DNA of 16,192 nucleotides from Candidatus Bathyarchaeota archaeon RBG_13_60_20 (GTDB lineage Archaea > Thermoproteota > Bathyarchaeia > TCS64): assembly GCA_001775965.1 (NCBI GenBank), contig MEZG01000026.1, forward strand, positions 1 to 16,192. Reading direction: 5' to 3'. Positions 1 through 7,112 of the stretch are shown piece by piece (the stretch's first letter is position 1; every line of letters begins with the position of its first letter). Both the position numbers and the translations under genes were made by a program. The notes beneath the pieces were generated by a model. It was not told where the DNA came from. It ran no database searches and saw only the letters and a list, made by a program, of their open reading frames with translations.

Positions 1-636
1 CACTGCCACCAGACCGTAGACGAGGAGGTGGCCCTGCTGGCCCGGCGGGGCGTCAGGTACGCCTCGTGCCCGTCCAGCATCGGCCTCATAGACGGGATAA
101 CGCCGCCCCTGGCCCTGTTCATCCAGAGCGGCGGGAGGTGGGCGACCATAGGCAGCGACCAGGCCAGCGGCAACAACTGCCATAACATGTTGGTGGAGAT
201 GAAGGTGGCCGCCCTGCTGAACAAGACCAGGCACAGGGACCCCACTGTGCTGCCCGCCTGGAAGATGCTGAGGCTCGCCACCGTGGAGGGAGCCACCGCC
301 CTGGGCCTGGGCGACAGGATCGGGAGCCTGGAGCCCGGTAAGAGGGCTGACCTGATCCTGCTGAACCTGAAGGCCCCCCACATGACCCCCGTGCTCATGA
401 GGCCCGTGAGGAACGTGGCCCCCAACATAGTCTACAGCGCCAGGGGGGACGAGGTCACGGACGTGATGGTGAACGGCCGCTTCGTCGTCAGGGACAGGCG
501 CGTCCTCACCATGGATGAGGAGAAGGTGATGGAGGAGGCTCAGGAGGCGGCCGTGGAGATAGCGGACCAGGCCGCGGACGACTACATGAGGGCGGACAGC
601 GTCCTGGCCAGGGCCGCCAAGAGGGGGCTACTGTAG
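1..636 (+). CDS. Amidohydrolase (MTA/SAH deaminase, chlorohydrolase-like), 5' end missing
   Basis: The reading frame is open from base 1, so the N-terminal half lies outside the window; 211 codons remain before TAG. The visible part matches the second half of the metal-dependent amidohydrolase barrel of the ATZ/TRZ and MTA/SAH deaminase group. The opening HCHQ lines up with the HCVH/HAVW segment that carries a catalytic His. GSDQASGNN (Asp codon 157-159) matches the GTDGAASNN metal-ligand Asp loop. Further on, ATVEGATALGLGDRIGSLEPG followed by KRADLILL is the family's typical return to the small beta-sandwich domain. The group hydrolyses amino or chloro substituents on purines, pterins or triazines; the true substrate cannot be read here. 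Two positions are unusual: the SHNPASN/AHCPTSN segment reads ASCPSSI, lacking the usual His and Asn. The gene ends 49 bases before the next one. Confidence 0.8.
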   Translation, partial: HCHQTVDEEVALLARRGVRYASCPSSIGLIDGITPPLALFIQSGGRWATIGSDQASGNNCHNMLVEMKVAALLNKTRHRDPTVLPAWKMLRLATVEGATALGLGDRIGSLEPGKRADLILLNLKAPHMTPVLMRPVRNVAPNIVYSARGDEVTDVMVNGRFVVRDRRVLTMDEEKVMEEAQEAAVEIADQAADDYMRADSVLARAAKRGLL

Positions 637-655
637 CCTCGTGGACCGCGAAACG

Positions 656-664
656 TCTTAAACG
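656..664 (+). promoter_or_regulatory. TATA box of the S15-type hydrolase gene (leaderless)
   Basis: TTAAA at 658-662 is centred 26 bases before the ATG at 686. This is the archaeal TATA-to-start distance, so the transcript should begin at or next to the start codon. No Shine-Dalgarno sequence precedes the ATG. Confidence 0.6.
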
Positions 665-685
665 CGGGGCCCGTCTCCTATATCC

Positions 686-2344
686 ATGGTTTCTATGCGC
701 CATGTGTGGGACGCCCAAGTCTCGGCCCGGGACGGCGTCACCCTGAGCGTGGACGTCTACATGCCGGGCGCCGGGGGCAGGTACCCTACCGTGCTCATCG
801 GCACACCATACGACAACACGATGAAGGCTCACGTGGACACGGCCCGGTTCTTCGTGGCCCACGGATACGCCGTCGCCCTGTGGGACCTGAGGGGAAGGTA
901 CGACAGCGGGGGCGAGTGGTTTCCCTTCTTCCAGGAGGGGCGGGACGGCTACGACGTGGTTGAGTGGATAGCCGACCAGCCCTGGAGCGATGGCCACGTG
1001 GGCATGATGGGCGGTAGCTACAGGGGCTGGGTCCAGTGGGCCGCCGCCAGGCTCAGGCCGCCCCACCTCACAACCATGGTGCCCACGGCCACCGGAGGCA
1101 AGTTCATGCAGGAGTTCCCATACTTCAACGGGATACCGTGCCTCTGGATGCTGGGCTGGCTCAACTACGTGGGCGCCAGGACCAACCAGAACGTGGCCGC
1201 CACCACAGTTGACTGGGAGCGCGTGTATAGGACCCTCCCTATAGCAGACATACCTGAGGCTCTGGGGCGGGAGATGCCCGTCTGGAAGGAGTGGATGAGC
1301 CACCCGGACATGGACGACTACTGGAAGAGCATCTCCTTCACCCCGCAGGACTTCAGGGGCATAGACATGCCCGTGCTCCACATCACAGGCTACTACGATG
1401 GCGACCAGCCTGGCGCCCTCCACTACTACGACGGGATGGTGAGGCACAGCCCCGCGAAGGACAGGCAGTACATGCTCATCGGACCCTGGGACCACGCCGG
1501 GACAAGGTTCCCCCAGAGGAGCCTGGGCGGCGTGGACTTCACAGACGGGGCCGTGCTGAACATGGCGGAGGTCCACCTCGCGTGGTTCGACAGGTGGATG
1601 AAGGAGGCCCGCTACGATGTGGACTCGTGGCCCCTGACCAGGTACTTCGTCATGGGCGACAATAGATGGGACTCCGCGGAGGGGCACTGGGCCCCCGTGA
1701 AGGCAACGAGGACCCTTTACCTGGACAGCGGGGGAAGCGCGAACACTGCTATGGGGGACGGCTCCCTGAGGGAGGTGAACCCGGCACCGGGGTCAGACAC
1801 CCTGATATATAACCCGGGTAACCCCGTGGTCCCCGGCACCGGGTTCGACTTCTACGGGGAGCGGGACGAGCCCCCGCTGGACATACGCTACCTTCTCCGC
1901 AGAGGCGACATCCTCGTGTACACAAGCGACCCCCTGACCCAGCCGATGATGGCGACTGGCCGCCCCGAGGTCGACCTGTACTTCTCAAGCGACTGCAGGG
2001 ACACAGACATCTTCGTCTACCTCATGGACGCGCACCCGGACGGCAGGAGCCTGCTCGTATCGGGGGGGAAGCTAAGGGCAAGGTACAGGAACGGCCTGGA
2101 TAGGCAGGAACTACTTCAGCCGGGCCAGACCTACAGGGTCAGGGTCGAGATGGACAGCACCTGCGTGAGCCTACACCCGGGGCACAGGGTCAGGCTTGCG
2201 GTCACTAGCAGCGAGTTCCCAAGGTACGCCCGCAACAGCAACACGGGGAACCCCGTGGCCATAGACACCGAGACGACCATAGCCAGCAACACGGTGCACC
2301 ACGGGGGGAGATGTGCCTCGGCTCTCCTGCTCCCAGTCCTGTGA
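686..2344 (+). CDS. CocE/NonD-type alpha/beta hydrolase (X-Pro dipeptidyl-peptidase S15 family)
   Basis: A complete 552-residue protein. This serine hydrolase family cleaves ester or amide bonds (cocaine esterase, glutaryl-7-ACA acylase, X-prolyl dipeptidyl peptidase); the substrate here is unknown. The triad is visible: nucleophile Ser111 in GGSYRG (109-114), Asp238 in TGYYDGD, and His270 in GPWDHAG. Tyr42 in TPYD fits the oxyanion-hole Tyr known from CocE. A helical cap lies at about 145-225. From about 380 onward comes the C-terminal jelly-roll domain (PLTQPMMATGRPEVDLYFSS, then LHPGHRVRLAVTSSEFPRY). There is no evident signal peptide, so it is probably cytosolic. I chose ATG 686 over the Met at 695 because the TATA box sits 26 bases upstream of 686. 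Confidence 0.88.
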   Translation: MVSMRHVWDAQVSARDGVTLSVDVYMPGAGGRYPTVLIGTPYDNTMKAHVDTARFFVAHGYAVALWDLRGRYDSGGEWFPFFQEGRDGYDVVEWIADQPWSDGHVGMMGGSYRGWVQWAAARLRPPHLTTMVPTATGGKFMQEFPYFNGIPCLWMLGWLNYVGARTNQNVAATTVDWERVYRTLPIADIPEALGREMPVWKEWMSHPDMDDYWKSISFTPQDFRGIDMPVLHITGYYDGDQPGALHYYDGMVRHSPAKDRQYMLIGPWDHAGTRFPQRSLGGVDFTDGAVLNMAEVHLAWFDRWMKEARYDVDSWPLTRYFVMGDNRWDSAEGHWAPVKATRTLYLDSGGSANTAMGDGSLREVNPAPGSDTLIYNPGNPVVPGTGFDFYGERDEPPLDIRYLLRRGDILVYTSDPLTQPMMATGRPEVDLYFSSDCRDTDIFVYLMDAHPDGRSLLVSGGKLRARYRNGLDRQELLQPGQTYRVRVEMDSTCVSLHPGHRVRLAVTSSEFPRYARNSNTGNPVAIDTETTIASNTVHHGGRCASALLLPVL

Positions 2345-2374
2345 CTTAGGCCTCTTCCAGGCGCCGCGCCTCCA

Positions 2375-2391
2375 CTAGTATGGCTAGTATG
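2375..2391. repeat. Short tandem repeat, CTAGTATG twice with period 9
   Basis: CTAGTATG occurs at 2375-2382 and again at 2384-2391, separated by one base. It lies between the 3' ends of the S15-type gene and the broken gene on the opposite strand. No role can be assigned; it may be chance. Confidence 0.4.
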
Positions 2392-2400
2392 AGCCGCCGA

Positions 2401-2597
2401 TTACGCCAGGGCGTAGTGGTACAAGTTGAAGGACAACAGCTGGGCCGCGAACTCCTCCAGAACGAGTCACTCAAGCCCGGGTCCTCAACAACAAGGCCCC
2501 AGATGGGCAGCAGGCTCACCAAGACACCCAGCACCTTGCCGATAAGGAAGCCGCCAAGGTATGCTACAAGTTGCTACCTCGTGACGTACTCGGCCAT
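2401..2597 (-). pseudogene. Broken gene for a ~65-residue single-span membrane protein
   Basis: Read from ATG at 2597 down the minus strand, the frame starts MAEYVTR and meets TAG at codon 8 (2576-2574). It then continues open as QLVAYLGGFLIGKVLGVLV followed by SLLPIWGLVVEDPGLSDSF. Near 2461 the sensible reading moves by one base to LEEFAAQLLSFNLYHYALA and a TAA at 2403-2401. The unshifted frame instead becomes a Cys/Thr/Arg-rich tail that does not look like protein. One hydrophobic helix is predicted at about residues 10-33. Two point lesions would explain everything: CAG to TAG at codon 8, and loss of one C in TTCCTGG. A TATA box still sits about 28 bases upstream. I do not recognise the family. 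Assembly error, or real expression of fragments, cannot be excluded. Confidence 0.55.
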
Positions 2598-2622
2598 AGG
2601 TCTAGGGTTACGGGGATCGGGA

Positions 2623-2628
2623 TTTAAG
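2623..2628 (-). promoter_or_regulatory. TATA box of the broken membrane-protein gene
   Basis: CTTAAA on the minus strand (2628-2623) is centred about 28 bases before the ATG at 2597, just past the thioredoxin TAG (2632-2630). This spacing fits a leaderless transcript and supports 2597 as the original start of the broken gene. Confidence 0.5.
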
Positions 2629-2629
2629 A

Positions 2630-3046
2630 CTAGGGCGAGGCCCCGCCAACCAACTGCAGCAGGCTGTGCTTACCCACAGCTCCCACCGCCTGGCCCGCCG
2701 GCCTCCCGCCCCTGAAAACGATGAAGTTTGGTATGCTCATGACGCCGAACCGGACCGCTGTAGCCGGGTTCTGGTCCACGTTCAGCTTGGCCACGTAGGC
2801 CCTCCCGGAGAGCTCGGAGGCTAATTGGTCGACCGCGGGAGCCATCATCCTGCAGGGGGCACACCACTCGGCCCAGAAGTCCACGAGGACAGGGAGTCCC
2901 GTCTCGGACAGGGCCTTCGCGAAGCTAGAATCCGTCAGCACGTTGACGACCCCCGGTTTGAGGAGGGATGCGCCCTCCGGCTGAGGCGCCATCATGCGCT
3001 TCATCATGTCCTTCTTTATCTTTTCAATCTCGTCGTCGACGCTCAT
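2630..3046 (-). CDS. trxA: Thioredoxin with charged N-terminal extension
   Basis: A 138-residue protein with a full thioredoxin fold at about 32-138. The active site is WCAPC (Trp61, Cys62, Cys65) and the cis-Pro loop is at Ile105-Pro106 (MSIPNFIVF). It reduces protein disulfides in the cytosol. Classical thioredoxins have about 105 residues; the extra 30 here form a charged, Met-rich segment (DEIEKIKKDMMKRMMAPQPEG), probably an amphipathic helix. As far as I recall, similar N-terminal extensions occur on other archaeal thioredoxins. It is divergent from the helicase gene; the 84 bases between the starts contain AT-rich stretches on both strands. No Shine-Dalgarno sequence is seen, and the promoter is weak (TTCATAAC about 30 bases upstream on the minus strand). 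Confidence 0.93.
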   Translation of the reverse strand: MSVDDEIEKIKKDMMKRMMAPQPEGASLLKPGVVNVLTDSSFAKALSETGLPVLVDFWAEWCAPCRMMAPAVDQLASELSGRAYVAKLNVDQNPATAVRFGVMSIPNFIVFRGGRPAGQAVGAVGKHSLLQLVGGASP

Positions 3047-3090
3047 ACAGGAGGCTCACGGGTAAACGCGCGTTATGAACCTTCCCAGCA

Positions 3091-3105
3091 ATCTTATTAT
3101 TTTAG
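3091..3105 (+). promoter_or_regulatory. Probable TATA region of the Lhr helicase gene
   Basis: The AT-rich block ATCTTATTATTTTAG lies about 30 bases before the proposed TTG start at 3131, inside the divergent gap between thioredoxin and helicase. It is the only good TATA-like sequence in front of the helicase core. Confidence 0.4.
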
Positions 3106-3130
3106 GCTACGTAGAAGGTTGCCGCAAGCC

Positions 3131-5995
3131 TTGACGCAGGAGAACGTGTTCTCTCAGCTCTGCCGCCCTGTGAGGAGGCTCGTGGTGGAGCGCGGATTCG
3201 TGGAGCCCACGGAGCCCCAGAGGCGGCTCATCCCCCTCGTACTAGAGGGTAAGGACGTTCTCCTCATATCGGCGACGGCAACAGGCAAGACCGAGGCTGC
3301 GGTGCTGCCGGTCCTCCACCAGTTCCTGCTCAAGGGCGGTCACCAGCCGGGCATCAGCATCATATACATCACCCCGCTGAGGGCCCTCAACAGGGACATC
3401 CTTGACAGGATGACCTACTGGTGCAACAGGCTCGACGTGAGGCTGGGGGTCCGCCACGGGGACACCAGCCAGCGGGAGCGCGGCTACCTGCGGCGGAGCC
3501 CCCCGGACATGCTCATCACGACCCCCGAGACGCTCCAGGCCATACTGCAGGGCCGCACCATCAAGCAGCACCTGAAGACGGTGCGCTGGGTAGTAATAGA
3601 TGAGATACACGAGTTGGCCGACAACAAGAGGGGGAGCCAGCTCAGCCTCGCCCTGGAGCGGATAAGGGGCGTCGCTGACAACCCCATCCAGTTCATCGGC
3701 CTCAGCGCCACCATCGGGAGCCCCGAGCGGGTGGCCCAGTTCCTCGTGGGCGCGGGGAGGCCCGTGGAGATCGTCCAGGTCTCGGCCCTCAGGGACACCC
3801 AGTTCGACATCGTGTACCCCAAGCCGGACGCAGAGGACTACGAGCTGGCCCGCAAGCTCTTCACACATCCGGAGGTTGCCGTCAGGCTCAAGGTGATGAA
3901 GGACCTCATCGAGCAGCACGACACCACCCTCATCTTCACCAACACGAGGAGCACCAGCGAGGCCCTGACCAGCAGGTTCAACGTGTGGGACACTGATCTG
4001 GCCCTCAGTATCCACCACGGGAGCCTGGCCAAGACCAGCAGGATAGCCACCGAGAAGGGCCTAAGGTCCGGCGACCTGCGGACCGTCATATGCACGAGCA
4101 GCCTGGAGCTGGGCATCGATATAGGACGCATAGACCTAGTGATCCAGTACAACAGCCCCAGGCAGGTGACTAGGCTCCTGCAGCGCGTGGGCCGCAGCGG
4201 CCACAGCGTGGACGAGACCAGCAGGGGCGTCATCGTCGCCATGAACAGCGACGACGCCCTGGAGAGCATGGTCATCTGTCGGCGCGCCCTCAAGGAGATG
4301 ATGGAGCCCCTGCAGGTGCCCGAGAAGCCCTACGACGTGCTGGTGAACCAGCTCGTGGCCGAGCTCATGCAGAGGAACCGGCTTTACTTCCTGCAGGCCA
4401 AGAACCTCTTCGACCACGCCTACCCTTACAGGGACCTGACGGAGGAGGACGTGCTCAAGGCTGGCCGGTACATGCATGACAGGTTCCCCAGGCTGGCGTG
4501 GCTCAGCGAGGAGGACGAGGTCATCATCAAGCCCAGGGGCAGCCGGAAGACCATGTACAGGTACTTCTTCAACAACCTGAGCATGATACCCGACGAGAAG
4601 GACTACCTCATAATGGACGTGGACGAGGACGCCCCCGTGGGCATCCTCCAGGAGGCCTTCGTCGCTGAGTACGCGAAGCCGGGCGTCAAGTTCACGCTGC
4701 GGGGCAGCCCCTGGAAGATACTGAACATCCACAACGACAAGATATACGTGCGGGCCGAGGATGACCCCACGGGCGCCATACCCAGCTGGGTAGGCGAGCA
4801 GATACCCGTGCCCATGGAGGTGGCGCTGGAGGTGGGCGAGATCAAGGGCGCCGTCGAGGAGGGCTTAAAGAAAGGCTCGACGGTGGACCAGATAGCAGGC
4901 GAGCTCCAGTACAGGTACCCGGCCAACGTCCAGACCATCAAGCGGGCTATAGCCGAGGTGGCTGACCACGTCCACGCGGGTTACCCGGTGCCCACGGATA
5001 AGCGGGTGGTGCTGGAGGACTGGGAGGACAACGTGATAATCCACGCCAACTTCGGGAGCCTGGCCAACCGGACGCTGGCCCGCGTCGTGGGCCACGTGAT
5101 CAGCGAGGACACGGGGTACCCGGTGGGGGTCCAGCAGGACACCTACATGGTCATAGCCCAGACCGTGGGCGGCGTGGACAGCCAGTACGTGGCCAGGCTG
5201 CTCAAGAGCCTAGCCAACAGCAACATGGAGCAGGTCATCGGGGACGCCGTCACCAAGACCGGGCTCTTCAAGAAGAGGCTCATCAACGTCGCCAGGAAGG
5301 CGGGAGCCCTGAGCAAGTTCGCTGACTTCAGCAACGTCACCCTGGGCCGCCTCATGAAGAGCTTCGAGGGCACCATAATATTCGAGGAGGCCATGAAGGA
5401 CACGCTCAGGCAGGACCTGGACGTGGAGGCCACCTCCCAACTGCTGCGGAAGATGGCCGGCGGAGAGATCGAGGTGGCGATCCTGGAAACGGGCGGCGAG
5501 GTGAGCCCCCTGGGCAGGCTGGGCGTGGACAGTATCAGCATGAAAACCGACATCGTGCCGCCGGAGAAGCTGACCCGCATCATACTGGATTCGGCCAAGG
5601 CCAGGATATACAACGAGACCCGTGTGCTGGCGTGCCTCGGCAAGAGGGACTGGCTGGAGGAGCGGCAGGTGAAGGACTACCCCGACAGGATCGTGTGCCC
5701 CGCCTGCGGCTCCACGGAGATCGGCGTCTACGACAGGAGCTTCGAGGAGGTCGCCGAGCTTCAGCAGACCACCAAGCGGGGCGGCAGGGAGCCTCCCCAC
5801 TGGTGGACACGGGGCAGCGACGCCTCAAAGCTGGTCTCCATGTACGGGCGCAGGGCGGCCATCGTGGCCTCTGCCAGGAACGTGGACTTCACTGAGGCGT
5901 GGGACATACTGGCCGAGACGCATGACGAGGGCGACGAGTTCTTCGAGCGCATCATAGAGCAGGAGCGTGAAGCCCTGCGCAGACGTTTCCTGTAG
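3131..5995 (+). CDS. lhr: Lhr-like ATP-dependent helicase (superfamily 2)
   Basis: A 954-residue protein with the full helicase motif set. With residue 1 at 3131, these are a Q-motif-like PTEPQ (about 26-30), Walker A ATATGKTE (48-55), motif Ia TPLRALNRD, motif II DEIH (157-160), motif III SAT (192-194), motif IV LIFTNTRS, motif V and motif VI QRVGRSGH (351-358). The long C-terminal half fits the Lhr core (winged helix, beta-barrel and helical bundle), and CPAC sits at 856-859. Lhr enzymes are 3'-5' DNA translocases and RNA:DNA helicases linked to DNA repair. The open frame runs upstream to 2825, but that part is antisense to thioredoxin. I therefore chose TTG 3131, just before the conserved core and behind an AT-rich promoter. 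TTG 3119 and GTG 3146 are alternatives. Confidence 0.9.
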   Translation: MTQENVFSQLCRPVRRLVVERGFVEPTEPQRRLIPLVLEGKDVLLISATATGKTEAAVLPVLHQFLLKGGHQPGISIIYITPLRALNRDILDRMTYWCNRLDVRLGVRHGDTSQRERGYLRRSPPDMLITTPETLQAILQGRTIKQHLKTVRWVVIDEIHELADNKRGSQLSLALERIRGVADNPIQFIGLSATIGSPERVAQFLVGAGRPVEIVQVSALRDTQFDIVYPKPDAEDYELARKLFTHPEVAVRLKVMKDLIEQHDTTLIFTNTRSTSEALTSRFNVWDTDLALSIHHGSLAKTSRIATEKGLRSGDLRTVICTSSLELGIDIGRIDLVIQYNSPRQVTRLLQRVGRSGHSVDETSRGVIVAMNSDDALESMVICRRALKEMMEPLQVPEKPYDVLVNQLVAELMQRNRLYFLQAKNLFDHAYPYRDLTEEDVLKAGRYMHDRFPRLAWLSEEDEVIIKPRGSRKTMYRYFFNNLSMIPDEKDYLIMDVDEDAPVGILQEAFVAEYAKPGVKFTLRGSPWKILNIHNDKIYVRAEDDPTGAIPSWVGEQIPVPMEVALEVGEIKGAVEEGLKKGSTVDQIAGELQYRYPANVQTIKRAIAEVADHVHAGYPVPTDKRVVLEDWEDNVIIHANFGSLANRTLARVVGHVISEDTGYPVGVQQDTYMVIAQTVGGVDSQYVARLLKSLANSNMEQVIGDAVTKTGLFKKRLINVARKAGALSKFADFSNVTLGRLMKSFEGTIIFEEAMKDTLRQDLDVEATSQLLRKMAGGEIEVAILETGGEVSPLGRLGVDSISMKTDIVPPEKLTRIILDSAKARIYNETRVLACLGKRDWLEERQVKDYPDRIVCPACGSTEIGVYDRSFEEVAELQQTTKRGGREPPHWWTRGSDASKLVSMYGRRAAIVASARNVDFTEAWDILAETHDEGDEFFERIIEQEREALRRRFL

Positions 5996-6054
5996 CCTCA
6001 CACCGTTCATGTGTACTACGCTGAGTCGCCTTATCGTTCGCCGCTGGTCACAAA

Positions 6055-6095
6055 CCAATTGACTTTCCTAAGAAAGTCTCACGCTGCACGATTGG
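6055..6095. repeat. Nested inverted repeat between convergent lhr and porB
   Basis: A perfect 7-bp stem, GACTTTC (6061-6067) and GAAAGTC (6072-6078), has a CTAA loop. An outer pair, CCAAT (6055-6059) and ATTGG (6091-6095), encloses it. No T-tract follows on the plus strand, so it is not a standard terminator for the helicase gene. It could be an RNA 3' end structure or a binding site. Confidence 0.5.
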
Positions 6096-6101
6096 CAACT
6101 T

Positions 6102-6110
6102 AGAAAAACG
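6102..6110 (-). terminator. Oligo-T terminator after the por operon
   Basis: The minus strand carries a five-T run (6108-6104, within GTTTTTCTA) about 25 bases past the porB stop codon. Archaeal termination commonly uses such T-tracts without a hairpin. Confidence 0.45.
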
Positions 6111-6133
6111 AGCATGGGGGGATGGAGGCGCGG

Positions 6134-7111
6134 CTACGCGCACCTCTCTTGGAGCATCTGCCACCTGAGGTCCACGCCCTCCTGAATGAACTTCAGCAGC
6201 TCCTCGTTCCGCTTGGGCCTGAACAGGTGGCGGAACCTCCCCTGCGGCTCAAGGTACTCGGAGACCGGCTTCTTGGACTCAGGCCGCTTCGCTATGGAAG
6301 CGCTTGGGCCACTCAGCCTCCACACGGGCCGTCCCTTGACCCGCTCCACCTCGTACAGCGGGAAGATGCAGGTCTGGGTGGCCAGGCGGGCGATGCTAAC
6401 GGTGTCGCTGGTCTCGTACCTCCAGCCCCTCGTGCAGGGGATGACTGCGTGGAGGAACTTGGGGCCCACCGTGTCGAAGGCCTTCCTGCACTTGTCCAGC
6501 ACGTCCTGGGGCCAGGCCGGGTTAATCGTGGCTGCGTAGGGGATCTCGTGGGCCACCACGATCTCCATGATGGGCTTCTTCCACTCGGTCTTCCCTGGGA
6601 TGACCTTGCCCGCCGGGCTCGTGGTGGTGCTCGCCCCGATGGGCGTGCCTCCGCTCCGCTGGATGCCCGTGTTCATGTACGCCTCGTTGTCCATGAGCAC
6701 GTATGTGAAGTCGTGGCCGCGCTCCAGGGCGCCGCTCAGGGCCTGGAACCCTATGTCGTAGGTGCCGCCGTCACCGGCGTAGGCTATTACGTTCAGCCTC
6801 TCGTACTTAGCTAGGGGTCCCTTGCCCTTCCTCCTCTGGGCCTTCCAGGCTGCCTCGATGCCGCTGGCGTTGGCGGCCACGTTCTCGAAGGCTACGTGCA
6901 GCCAGGGCACGTCCCAGCTGGTGAAGGGGAAGATGGTGGTTGCCACCTCCAGGCATCCCGTCGCGTTGGTGACCACCGTGGGCCTACCTGCGGCGGCCTT
7001 CATTATCATCCGGGCGACAATGGGGTGGGCGCAACCCGCGCACATCCTGTGGCCGGGGGCCAGGGCGTCGGGTATCCTGGCCGCTTCCTTCATGGTGAGT
7101 CTTTCGCTCAT
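6134..7111 (-). CDS. porB: Pyruvate:ferredoxin oxidoreductase, beta subunit
   Basis: A 325-residue TPP-binding subunit. The proximal [4Fe-4S] cluster ligands fit Cys24 and Cys27 (MCAGCAHP), Cys53 (NATGCLEV) and Cys226 (VIPCTRGW). The TPP/Mg site begins at GDGGTYDIG (114-122) and ends around the MDNEAYMNTG segment. With the other subunits it oxidises pyruvate and CoA to acetyl-CoA and CO2 while reducing ferredoxin. The start is ATG 7111: GAGGTGAT, a good Shine-Dalgarno sequence, lies just upstream and overlaps the end of porA. The in-frame GTG at 7120 lies inside this ribosome-binding site and is unlikely. One base separates it from the porA stop. It is the last gene of the operon. A related 2-oxoacid substrate (for example 2-oxoisovalerate) is possible but less likely. 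Confidence 0.92.
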   Translation of the reverse strand: MSERLTMKEAARIPDALAPGHRMCAGCAHPIVARMIMKAAAGRPTVVTNATGCLEVATTIFPFTSWDVPWLHVAFENVAANASGIEAAWKAQRRKGKGPLAKYERLNVIAYAGDGGTYDIGFQALSGALERGHDFTYVLMDNEAYMNTGIQRSGGTPIGASTTTSPAGKVIPGKTEWKKPIMEIVVAHEIPYAATINPAWPQDVLDKCRKAFDTVGPKFLHAVIPCTRGWRYETSDTVSIARLATQTCIFPLYEVERVKGRPVWRLSGPSASIAKRPESKKPVSEYLEPQGRFRHLFRPKRNEELLKFIQEGVDLRWQMLQERCA

Positions 7112-7112
7112 C

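Noticed and set aside
506..1687. Long minus-strand open frame (393 codons) opposite the S15-type hydrolase
   Set aside because: Low-complexity His/Pro/Arg/Gly-rich translation, typical of the antisense of a GC-rich gene; the plus strand has a full catalytic triad and conserved domains.
2574..2576. In-frame TAG read as pyrrolysine in the small membrane-protein gene
   Set aside because: At least nine genes in the window end with TAG, there is a second lesion downstream, and no pyl gene is seen, so recoding is unlikely.
2380..2715. Plus-strand 111-codon frame between the S15-type gene and thioredoxin
   Set aside because: It runs into thioredoxin on the other strand, is Pro/Arg/Thr-rich and has no promoter; the minus-strand broken gene explains the stretch better.
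2825..3130. N-terminal extension of about 100 residues on the helicase
   Set aside because: It is antisense to thioredoxin, does not look like helicase sequence, and the promoter-like block lies downstream of it.
3242..5800. Several long minus-strand frames opposite the helicase gene
   Set aside because: They mirror the codon pattern of lhr, carry no motif, promoter or ribosome-binding site, and overlap a certain gene.
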